Positions 52,595 through 59,938 of a stretch of 64,000 bases of DNA are shown here, in pieces. Each line of letters begins with the position of its first letter. Within the stretch, counting starts at the first letter, position 1. This stretch comes from Candidatus Iainarchaeum sp. (GTDB lineage Archaea; Iainarchaeota; Iainarchaeia; Iainarchaeales; VGJJ01), in NCBI GenBank assembly GCA_016699555.1, contig CP064981.1:620001-684000 (forward strand), given 5' to 3'. Under the pieces are notes generated by a model that was not told where the DNA came from, did no database searches, and saw only the letters and a list, made by a program, of their open reading frames with translations. A program made the translations under genes and the position numbers.

Positions 52595-53745
52595 TGCAAC
52601 CAGTTAGAGCAAAATTGAAAGACATTTGCATTAAAATTTCAGACCGAAATCATACTACGCCTAATTATGTTAGTGATGGAATTCCAATTATATCACCAAC
52701 AAATTTTTTTGGAATAAATAATATTGATTTTGCAAATGCAAAGAAAATTTCATTTGAAGATCATCAATTGAACAAACAAAAAACAGATGTGAGGAATGGT
52801 GATTTGCTACTTTCGAGGATTGGAACAATTGGATTAGTTCGATACATTGATTTTGATATTGAATTTAGTATTTTACATAGTATCGTTCAAATCCGTCCTG
52901 ATAATAATATTATAAGTGGAAAATATCTGTATTTTGTTCTAAAATCACCGTTAATTCAAAAACAGTTCATTGGTGGGATTCAAAGCATTAGCGTTCCGGA
53001 CTTAGGGATCAAAAAAATCCAAAATATAACTGTCCCAGTCCCCCCTCTTTCTGAACAAAAACGAATTGTGGAAATACTTGAACGGGTTGAAAAGTTGAAA
53101 GAGAAACGATCGAATTTAAAAAGCTCATTCCAATTAATTCAGAAAAGTATTTTTGTAAAAATATTTGGTGATCCAAATTCTCCAACTGAAAGATTTAATC
53201 ACGAAAAAATAAAAAATTTGCTAACTTTAGTGAATGGCAGAGCATTTAAATCAGAAGAATGGAGTGATAACGGATATAGAATAATTCGGATTCAAAATCT
53301 AAACAATAAAAACGCTCCTTACAATCATTTTGCTGGCGATATATCTGAAAAAAACTTTGTAAATGCAGGTGATTTGCTTTTATCATGGTCTGGAACCCCT
53401 GGAACATCGTTTGGCGCTTTTTTTTGGACAGGTGAAAAAGCAGTCTTAAATCAGCACATTTTTAATGTAAAATTTAATTATGAGCTAATAAATCCCTATT
53501 TTTTAAGGACTTTTCTTAACTTGAAATTGAGCGAACTAATCCATAAGGCTCATGGTGGAGTAGGCCTACAACACATTACTAAAGCTGAATTAAACAAGAT
53601 AAAAATTCTCTTGCCGCCGATAAGATTGCAGAGAGAATTTGAATCTATAATTAAAAAATATGAAATTATTTCTTTTAAAATCCAAGAATTAGAGAATTAC
53701 AATGAAAGACTTTCTAATTCAATTATACAAAAAACCTTTTCATAG
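52594..53745 (+). CDS. hsdS: Type I restriction-modification specificity subunit S
   Basis: 383 aa from ATG 52594, overlapping the hsdM stop (TGATG). Two target-recognition domains: the first ends with SVPDLGIKKIQNITVPVPPL, and PPLSEQKRIVEILERVEKLK with the following helix is the first spacer; the second has VNGRAFKSEEW, GDLLLSWSGTPGTSFGAFFW and HGGVGLQHITKAELNKIKIL, then PPIRLQREFESIIKK. The two halves share the pattern PP(L/I)..Q.E/R. Recognises a bipartite DNA site. Looks intact. AT-rich. Confidence 0.95.
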   Translation: MQPVRAKLKDICIKISDRNHTTPNYVSDGIPIISPTNFFGINNIDFANAKKISFEDHQLNKQKTDVRNGDLLLSRIGTIGLVRYIDFDIEFSILHSIVQIRPDNNIISGKYLYFVLKSPLIQKQFIGGIQSISVPDLGIKKIQNITVPVPPLSEQKRIVEILERVEKLKEKRSNLKSSFQLIQKSIFVKIFGDPNSPTERFNHEKIKNLLTLVNGRAFKSEEWSDNGYRIIRIQNLNNKNAPYNHFAGDISEKNFVNAGDLLLSWSGTPGTSFGAFFWTGEKAVLNQHIFNVKFNYELINPYFLRTFLNLKLSELIHKAHGGVGLQHITKAELNKIKILLPPIRLQREFESIIKKYEIISFKIQELENYNERLSNSIIQKTFS

Positions 53746-53753
53746 TGGTAGAT

Positions 53754-54740
53754 ATGGACTTAAAACTAATTAATTATAAAAAATTTAATGAATTGCATCA
53801 AATTCTTCATTCTCAATCGACACTTATTGAAAGTCAAATTTCCGCAATTGACTCAGATTTCACTGGACTAATAGTTGGATCGGTGTTGTCATTAATTTTA
53901 GGATTGGGAATTAGTATTCAATTGCAAATAATCACGTTTTGGGTTCCAACGCTGTTTCTTTTACTATTTTTATTTGGAATCTGGGGATTTTATTCTACTT
54001 ATAAAAATGTTAAAAGCACTAATTCTAATGAGTTTTCAAAAATCTATAACTCGACCGATCATAGAGTATTGGATTGGCAATTCATACAATTTGCTGAAAG
54101 TATTAATCCATTTATTAATGGTATGATATTGCTGCATTTTGTTGCATTAATGATAATGATTTGGCTAATTCAAGAAAAAACTTACGAAATAAACGTTTTC
54201 ATGTACTATATTGGTTATATTATTTTGAACATATATGGGTTGTTTTCATTTTCCCCTTCTATAGTAAACATGCACCAATCAGGTAAATTAAAAGAATCGC
54301 TGGCAAAAACAGAAAAGTATTCAAAAGCAATAAAATATTTTACATATTTTTATCTTCTTATAATTTTAGTGTTTTCAGTCATTTTCCCAATAATAATTTT
54401 TTTTCATTCTCTGAACCTATTTTCATTACAATATATCTCAGGATTTTTTTACTTATTTTTTACGTTGTTAATTCAATTATTATTTCTGGCAATTTCTGCC
54501 AGTTATATAAGTGCACTGAATGCAAAAGTGGCCCTCGTAAATATATTTTCAAATTATTATTCACTAATTCATCAGCTAAACAAGCTATATCTAAGTAATG
54601 AATTAAATGAAGTAGCTATTGATGAAATAGTAAAAAATATTACAGATTCGAATAAGCGAATATTACGAATTAGAAAAGAATTTATGTTTTTCAATTTTTA
54701 CGGATTTGATACCCTGATACCAAAAAGCAAAAATAAGTAA
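53754..54740 (+). CDS. R-M-linked polytopic membrane protein
   Basis: 328 aa from ATG 53754 (a GTG at 53745 overlapping the hsdS stop adds three residues). About six membrane segments in three pairs (about residues 40-82, 115-175, 205-260), with soluble helices before, between and after. No recognised domain. Very AT-rich like the hsd genes, which suggests they arrived together. Tightly coupled to hsdS, so possibly an accessory of the restriction system, for instance a membrane sensor or effector; this is inference only. Confidence 0.65.
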   Translation: MDLKLINYKKFNELHQILHSQSTLIESQISAIDSDFTGLIVGSVLSLILGLGISIQLQIITFWVPTLFLLLFLFGIWGFYSTYKNVKSTNSNEFSKIYNSTDHRVLDWQFIQFAESINPFINGMILLHFVALMIMIWLIQEKTYEINVFMYYIGYIILNIYGLFSFSPSIVNMHQSGKLKESLAKTEKYSKAIKYFTYFYLLIILVFSVIFPIIIFFHSLNLFSLQYISGFFYLFFTLLIQLLFLAISASYISALNAKVALVNIFSNYYSLIHQLNKLYLSNELNEVAIDEIVKNITDSNKRILRIRKEFMFFNFYGFDTLIPKSKNK

Positions 54741-54860
54741 TAGGGAAAGATAGAAGTTGAAAGAGAGTACAATTTTAACGCGTGAATTTTGTTTGAGTGA
54801 ATAATTCCTGTGACAAAATTATTCAGCACACATAATAACATGGTTTATGTGAACAGTGAA

Positions 54861-54880
54861 TTTGGGCCCGAAGGCCCAAA
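54861..54880 (-). terminator. UUCG-type hairpin in the 16S trailer
   Basis: Perfect 8-bp stem TTTGGGCC/GGCCCAAA; on the minus strand the loop is TTCG, a stable tetraloop. Lies about 35 nt downstream of the 16S 3' end and could end or protect the pre-rRNA. Another weaker inverted repeat GAATAATT/AATTATTC is at about 54800-54826. Confidence 0.55.
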
Positions 54881-54892
54881 CTCGTGTTCGGT

Positions 54893-54912
54893 TTCAGTTC
54901 ATTTGAACTGAA
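54893..54912. other. Hairpin abutting the 16S 3' end
   Basis: 8-bp palindrome TTCAGTTC/GAACTGAA with an ATTT loop, ending where the 16S 3' end (CACCTCCTTTAATT) begins. Its strands also fit TGAACTG upstream of the 16S (about 56491-56497), so it might alternatively take part in a processing stem. Confidence 0.4.
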
Positions 54913-54913
54913 T

Positions 54914-56411
54914 TAAAGGAGGTGATCCGTCCGCAGGTTCCCCTACGGACACCTTGTTACAACTTAGCCCGCCTCACAATATCCAGAATCGTAACGTCAA
55001 TGGTTTGACGCTGCTCATCTGGACATCACTCGGCTGGCTTGATGGGCGGTGTGTGCAAAGCTCAGGGACTCATTCACCGCGCGATAATGACACGCGATTA
55101 CTGGGGATTCCAGGCGTTCATGAGGGCGAGTTACAGCCCTCAATCTGAACTGCGGTGCAGGTTAGGGGATTACCTTACCCTTTCGGGCTCGAAACTCATT
55201 GTCTGCACCATTGTAGGCCGCGTGTGGCCCCGGAGATTCGGGCTATACAGACCTACTGTGGCCTTCTCCTTCCTCAACGTTACCGTTGCAGTCGGATTAG
55301 AGTGCACCCCCTGCGTACAGGGAATTAGCAACTAATCCTGAAGGTCTCGCCCGTTGCCTGAGTTAACAGGACGCTTCACAGTACGAGCTGCAAGTGGCCA
55401 TACAGCACCTCTCAGCGTGTCAGGTAAGCCCGTTAGACTGACCATCATCCTGCTGTCACCCCGGGTGAGTTGTTCGGCGTTGTATCCGATTAAACCGCAG
55501 CCTCCACCCCTTGTAGTGAGCTCCCGCCAATTCCTTTAAGTTTCACCCTTGCGAGTGTACTTCCCAGGCGGTGGACTTAATGCCTTCGCGACGGCACCCG
55601 GTTTCCACGTAGGAAACCAAACACCTAGTCCACATCGTTTACAGCTGGGACTAACCGGGTATCTAATCCGGGTCGCTCCCCCAGCTTTCGTTCCTCACCG
55701 TCAGGATCATCCTGGTCAAGCGCCTTCGCTACTGGTAGTCCTGCAAGGATCACAACATTTCACCGTTACCCCTGCAATTCTCTTGACCTCGTATGACCTC
55801 AAAGCGAAGTAGTATCCTTAGCCATTTGACACGTTGAGCGTGCCACTTTCACCAAGGACTTTCTTCACGGGCTACGAACGCTTTAGGCCCAATATCAGTG
55901 GATACCACTCAGGGAGTACGTATTACCGCGGCGGCTGGCACGTATCTTACCCCCCCTTTATTCGCCAGACTTTTTAGGCCTGGCAAAAGCCAACAGTGTT
56001 GGCACTCGAACTACCCCTATCACGCTTGCGCGCATTGTAAAGGTTTCCTAACTGCTGCACCCCGTAGGGCTAGGGACCTTATCTCAGTTCCCTTCTCCGG
56101 GCTACCTCTTTCAAGGCCCGTACCGATCGCGGGCTTGGTGGGCCGTTACCCCGCCAACTACCTAATCGGCCGCCGTCTCATCGAAGTGCGATTACACGCA
56201 GCATGCGCGTGCATCCTCTCATCCTTCAATCGTTCCAGATTCGAAGGACTACGGTGTATTAGCCCCAATTTCTCGGGATTAACACCTCACTACGGTAGAT
56301 TGACGACGTGTTACTGAGCCGTACGCCAAGGACGCGCGTAGCCGCATCCATGGACTTGCATGTCTAAGTGGAAGTTCGATAGCAGTATCCGCCAGCAGGA
56401 TCAGCTGGAAT
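54914..56411 (-). rRNA. rrs: 16S ribosomal RNA
   Basis: About 1498 nt. The 3' end GGATCACCTCCTTTAAT holds the normal anti-Shine-Dalgarno; GTGCCAGCCGCCGCGGTAAT (515 site), ATTAGATACCC and AAACTTAAAGGAATTGGCGG are present. The 5' end is ATTCCAGCTGATCCTGCTGG, a variant of the usual archaeal start with compensating changes in helix 1. Mismatches to the primers 21F, 806R and 1492R are listed in the findings. Not linked to 23S or 5S. Ends estimated within a few bases. Confidence 0.97.
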
Positions 56412-57047
56412 GAACGTTTTCATTGCCTTATTTGCTTTTTTGCAAAAACAAAACAGGACAAAAAATACGACAAAACAGAATTGCAATTTTTCCAGTTCAC
56501 GTTGCTTGCGCAACAAAACATGGCCGCTTTGCAAAACATCCTATACTAGCATCACTACACAAATATTTGGGAAAAAAACTTACACTCTTTTTGGAATCAT
56601 TCTTTTGGTCGAATTTTTCCTCAAAAGTTTTCGAAATTGACGTTCACGCTAATTTATCACTTTCACTCGATCTATCGCTAGACCAAGCTAGTGTGAACTT
56701 GAATCTCTCTTTCAACCTTCCTCAACCCCAAGGCTTTCGCTGGTTTGGGGTATCATTTCCCGTGCGATTTCCAAAACGGAAACGCTTTTGATGAAACTTT
56801 TTCAAAAAGTTTCGAGGAGTCGAAATATACAGCATCAAGCTGTGAACGCGTGTAATACCAACCAAAATGGGGTATTATGCGTTGAAACCAAGCAAATCCC
56901 TCGAAAGGGCTTGTGGTAACTCATTTAGCGCTGGAGAAGATTTTTAAATGTGGATGCGAGGGCGTGCTCGGAGTCCCTACAAGAGCCGTTTCATCTCTGC
57001 CCCGCGTGGGCATCCCTGTCCTTTCGCCTCATTCCCCTTGAATCACT
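56412..57047. other. 16S leader and upstream region
   Basis: About 635 nt with no convincing gene; the frames at 56410-56791 are chance-like. It must hold the 16S promoter on the minus strand. Small inverted repeats: ACAGC/GCTGT near 56830 and TAATACC/GGTATTA at about 56853-56877. TTTTTAAAT at 56941-56949 is a TATA-like box on the plus strand that may start the transcript of the gene at 57048 with a leader of about 70-80 nt. Confidence 0.4.
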
Positions 57048-57875
57048 ATGAATTCCGGCGGCAAGGGCTTTTTATATGGTGAAAATCTCCCTTGGACGGG
57101 TGATCATGTGAAACCACATGCAAACAATGCACATTTCGAACGGACGGCATTCAGTGTTGCCGTCGTATTGGTGTTGGCCGTCGGCCTCACACTAGCCAAT
57201 AATTTTTCCACATCCAAAACAGGATTCGTGGGCAGCGGCAGCGTCGACTCGGGGGCGGATGCGAGCCCGGTCATTTGCCCCGTAGTCATCGGAGGAAAGT
57301 GCTTCGCGCGCGAGAAAGCGGGAATCAATCCCATTCCTGATGGGAAACTGACCGTTCCTCCTCGCAATGATGCGGATAAGCAGAAGATGATCGATTATCT
57401 CACCAAGACATTCGCTGATTTATCCGCGAAAGCATTGGCGAAATGCAAGGAAAAAGTTGACAGTTGCGTCAAGAACGGACCAAAGACCGAAGGAGAGACC
57501 CAAAAGGTTATTTGTGAGGCCGCCAAGCCATGCAAGTATAATGCGGGAATCATCGACACGAGTAAGAGCAATCCATGCCACATCACGAAGTGTACGGCCG
57601 TAGGGGTCATCCGCAATAACTTACGCGATTCCGCGGATTTCACCTTTACTCCGGGATCCTCCAGCAATGGATTGACGTTGAATGCGACTACGGGAGCGGT
57701 TACCGCGATCACGTTCACGGGTAATTTCCCGGATTCCACGATTCATTCTCCCACCAGTCTGGAGGGCGGAATCAATTGTTACGCGGACGGCGATGAGACT
57801 GTGGGCCCGGGTATTTGCTCGGCACCAACTTCATCTGCGGACACCCCGGGCGGACCCGGAGGTGGAGCGAGTTAA
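57048..57875 (+). CDS. Membrane-anchored Cys-rich protein
   Basis: 275 aa. A polar N-terminus of 32 residues, a membrane segment (TAFSVAVVLVLAVGLTLA), then an extracytoplasmic part with about ten Cys, including ICPVVIGGKCF, KCKEKVDSC, ICEAAKPC and CHITKC, and a Gly/Ser-rich tail (PGGPGGGAS). The Cys spacing suggests disulfide pairs, not a known metal domain. The leader before the hydrophobic helix could also be a class III-type signal. Function unknown. Confidence 0.65.
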   Translation: MNSGGKGFLYGENLPWTGDHVKPHANNAHFERTAFSVAVVLVLAVGLTLANNFSTSKTGFVGSGSVDSGADASPVICPVVIGGKCFAREKAGINPIPDGKLTVPPRNDADKQKMIDYLTKTFADLSAKALAKCKEKVDSCVKNGPKTEGETQKVICEAAKPCKYNAGIIDTSKSNPCHITKCTAVGVIRNNLRDSADFTFTPGSSSNGLTLNATTGAVTAITFTGNFPDSTIHSPTSLEGGINCYADGDETVGPGICSAPTSSADTPGGPGGGAS

Positions 57876-57903
57876 ATCAGAAATAAAATACAAAAATAGT
57901 GAC

Positions 57904-57940
57904 GGACAGGTATCGTAGTACGATACCTGGATTCCGGTCC
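57904..57940 (+). repeat. Two-hairpin palindromic element, copy C
   Basis: GGACAGGTATCG/CGATACCTG perfect stem (57907-57929, loop TAGTA) with outer GGAC..GTCC pairing, then the linker GGATTCCGGTCC. Its second hairpin is replaced by a different inverted repeat, ATGG/CCAT (57952-57964). Confidence 0.65.
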
Positions 57941-57984
57941 AACCCGTCGGAATGGCTGAACCATTTCCCAAACGGTTCATCAAA

Positions 57985-58046
57985 AAGTGGACAGGTTTCA
58001 TCGCAGTGAAACCTGGACTTCGGTGCAGCCGGACGAAAACGGCTAA
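57985..58046 (+). repeat. Two-hairpin palindromic element, copy D
   Basis: GTGGACAGGTTTCA/TGAAACCTG stem (57992-58015), linker GGACTTCGGTGC, then stem 2 AGCCG/CGGCT around GACGAAAA (58027-58044). Preceded by GGTTCATCAAA as in copy B. Lies in tandem with copy C and ends at the stop of the small basic gene at 58047. Confidence 0.72.
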
Positions 58047-58178
58047 TTACTGTCGAGCGCGCTGTCGGAGATAGCGCTTCTTTCTGCGCTCGCGGCGCAT
58101 TTTCTTCTTTTTCCATTTCCAGCGCTGTCGGGCGTGGGTCTTCTTGAAACGGCTAGTGTCTTTGTGTCGGGTTCCCAA
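58047..58178 (-). CDS. eL41-like ribosomal protein (candidate)
   Basis: 43 aa from a TTG at 58178 (LGTRHKDTSRFKKTHARQ), stop TAA 58047. The last 26 residues, RWKWKKKKMRRERRKKRYLR then QRARQ, look like ribosomal protein eL41 (a 25-residue Arg/Lys helix with the W..KK.MRR..RKRR pattern). A GATATATTGG TATA-like box and GGTGA precede the TTG. The N-terminal 17 residues are longer than the usual eL41, so the real start might be internal. Tiny basic ORFs can be chance; the pattern match is what supports it. Confidence 0.5.
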   Translation of the reverse strand: MGTRHKDTSRFKKTHARQRWKWKKKKMRRERRKKRYLRQRARQ

Positions 58179-58255
58179 TCAAATCACCAATATATCATCA
58201 AAAAGCCCTGAATGGATTTATAAAAGCGACTCTATGTGAGTGGAAAATGTGCACT

Positions 58256-58624
58256 TCACGGGATGCTCTTGAAATACTCCGCGAATGCCCGTTCCAGTAT
58301 CGCGCGTGCGGCCGGGGGAATGCTCAATCGTTGCAATCGTCCCTGCATTCCTGCAAGATCTTTTTTGGCGGTAATCGCATACAGATCTCCCAGAAATCGT
58401 TCGAACAGCCCACGTTGTGCGGGATTCAGTGAACCAGCCGATTGGCGCAACGCACTGATCTTACCCCGCAGGACTAAACGCTCCGCATTCAAGTCCCTAA
58501 CGGGAGCAGGCGCCTGTTTCGGAGCACGTTTGCGGGAAGGCATCCCGTGGCGGGGGGAGGTCGAACTACCATGTGCGAGGACCTCTCGATATCCTCCGCG
58601 ACCCCTATTGCGTGGCATGACCAT
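58256..58624 (-). CDS. Basic hypothetical protein
   Basis: 122 aa from ATG 58624, about 24-30 nt after TTTATAAA on the minus strand. First half is Arg/Gly/Pro-rich and likely disordered (PRNRGRGGYREVLAHGSSTS); second half is a helical domain (AERLVLRGKISALRQSAGSL then LFERFLGDLYAITAK). No membrane segment. Family not recognised. Confidence 0.55.
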   Translation of the reverse strand: MVMPRNRGRGGYREVLAHGSSTSPRHGMPSRKRAPKQAPAPVRDLNAERLVLRGKISALRQSAGSLNPAQRGLFERFLGDLYAITAKKDLAGMQGRLQRLSIPPAARAILERAFAEYFKSIP

Positions 58625-58690
58625 ATTTTGGGATGAGTGTTTTCTGTTTTATAAACATTCCTTCGCTTTTTCTGATAGTGTTTGCGCTTT

Positions 58691-58765
58691 GCCCCTATGG
58701 TGCAGTCCGGTCAAGCACAGAGGCCTTTCAAGCCTTTGACACGGGTTCAAATCCCGTTGGGGGCA
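58691..58765 (+). tRNA. tRNA-Glu (UUC)
   Basis: 75 nt cloverleaf: acceptor GCCCCTA/TGGGGGC, D-arm GGTGCAGTCCGGTCAAGCAC, anticodon stem AGGC/GCCT with loop CTTTCAA (anticodon TTC), T-arm ACGGG TTCAAAT CCCGT, discriminator A. No intron; CCA not encoded. 73 nt upstream of rpl40e. Confidence 0.97.
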
Positions 58766-58838
58766 TCCGAGCAGGCGGGTGGATTTTTAATCCATCCGAG
58801 CCTGTTTTGAGTATTGAGTGGTATATTGAGGAACTATT

Positions 58839-59006
58839 ATGGCCAAATCCCCTGAAGCAGAAAAGCGAACCTTTGCCAACATGTATATCTGCATGCGCTG
58901 CAATAACCGTAACCGCGGAAGCGAAGGCAAGAAACCCACGATCTGCCGCAACTGCGGTTCCACGCGACTGCGCTTGAAGAAGAAACGCAAGATCACGAAG
59001 GCGTAA
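58839..59006 (+). CDS. rpl40e: Ribosomal protein eL40
   Basis: 55 aa, the short archaeal eL40 without ubiquitin. Zinc ligands C-x2-C (ICMRCNNRN) and C-x2-C (ICRNCGSTRLR) with a basic tail KKKRKITKA. The opening MAKSPEAEKRTFANMYI matches the archaeal family (M..PEAE.R). GAGGA lies 7 nt before the ATG. 6 nt before the UbiA gene, so co-transcribed. Too short for a simple length filter. Confidence 0.95.
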   Translation: MAKSPEAEKRTFANMYICMRCNNRNRGSEGKKPTICRNCGSTRLRLKKKRKITKA

Positions 59007-59012
59007 CATCGC

Positions 59013-59921
59013 ATGCGTGCTGCGCGCTCATTCGATTTCAATGCCTATCTCCAGCTGTGCCGCCCACTGAATGCCGTGATGGCCGCGCTGGGGATGACGA
59101 TTGGATACCTTCTCGCATTCCAGCCTACGCAAATGGGAATCATGCGCGTGGGCGAGTGGGCCTTCCCCCTCATCCAACCTTTTTCTGAAATATTCAATCT
59201 GAATTTTTTTCTGACTTTATTTTCCATCATCTTCATCATCTCCGGCGGGCAAGCCATCAATGATTATTTCGATCGCGACGTGGACGCGAAGCAGAAAAAA
59301 ACACGCCCTATTCCCAGCGGAAAGGTTTCCCCCGAAAATGCGTTATTGTTCTCCATGATATTATTCGCTGCCGGCAATATTCTCGCATTGTTGGTGCAGA
59401 GCCCCACGCAGCTCACGTTTCCCATTGCCATTTTCTTTTCTTTCTTGTTCGTCATCTATTCCGCCTTCATGCAACGCCTGAAGTTCGCAGGAAATGTCGT
59501 TGTCGCATTAGGGGTGGGATTCACTTACCTCTTTGGCGCGAGCGCCGTGCAGCTCACCCCATTGGTGTTGGCCGTTTCGCTTGCTCCTTTCTTCGCCAAT
59601 TGGGCGAGAGAGATCATCAAGGACGTGGAAGACAAGGAAATGGATCGCGGAAATAAACTCTCGCTCCCGCTGATCACTGGCCAAAAAAATGTTGAAATCA
59701 TTACGGCAGTCGTATTGCTCGCGGGTGTTGTTGCAGGATATCTGCCCGCGATCTTTTTCAACGCAGGAACGGCGTATTTTGTCATTGTCACGCTGGCAAA
59801 TACACGATTCTTCCGCGCATGGATGCAGCTCCAGTTGAATCACCCAGGAGAAGCCGCGTCCGCGATGAAGCACGGCATGCTCATTGCGCTGGTGGCGCAG
59901 CTGACGTTGCTCCTGGGATAA
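59013..59921 (+). CDS. UbiA-family prenyltransferase (DGGGP synthase-like)
   Basis: 302 aa, eight to nine membrane segments. First Asp-rich motif GQAINDYFDRDVDAKQKKTR with the following RPIPSG, second Asp-rich motif WAREIIKDVEDKEMDRGNKL, both characteristic. In archaea the common member is digeranylgeranylglyceryl phosphate synthase, which adds the second geranylgeranyl chain in ether-lipid synthesis; other UbiA functions such as menaquinone synthesis are less likely without their partner genes here. Downstream of rpl40e by 6 nt. Start at ATG 59013. Confidence 0.9.
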   Translation: MRAARSFDFNAYLQLCRPLNAVMAALGMTIGYLLAFQPTQMGIMRVGEWAFPLIQPFSEIFNLNFFLTLFSIIFIISGGQAINDYFDRDVDAKQKKTRPIPSGKVSPENALLFSMILFAAGNILALLVQSPTQLTFPIAIFFSFLFVIYSAFMQRLKFAGNVVVALGVGFTYLFGASAVQLTPLVLAVSLAPFFANWAREIIKDVEDKEMDRGNKLSLPLITGQKNVEIITAVVLLAGVVAGYLPAIFFNAGTAYFVIVTLANTRFFRAWMQLQLNHPGEAASAMKHGMLIALVAQLTLLLG

Positions 59922-59938
59922 AGCAAGTGGATATGCGT

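Noticed and set aside
54954..56317. Open frames of 60-140 codons across the 16S gene
   Set aside because: They lie within the rRNA gene.
42759..58046. GGACGAAAC in the palindromic elements as a hammerhead ribozyme core
   Set aside because: The CGAAAC part looks like a hammerhead stem II/III junction, but the required CUGAUGA core is absent upstream and the cleavage-site pairing cannot be made.
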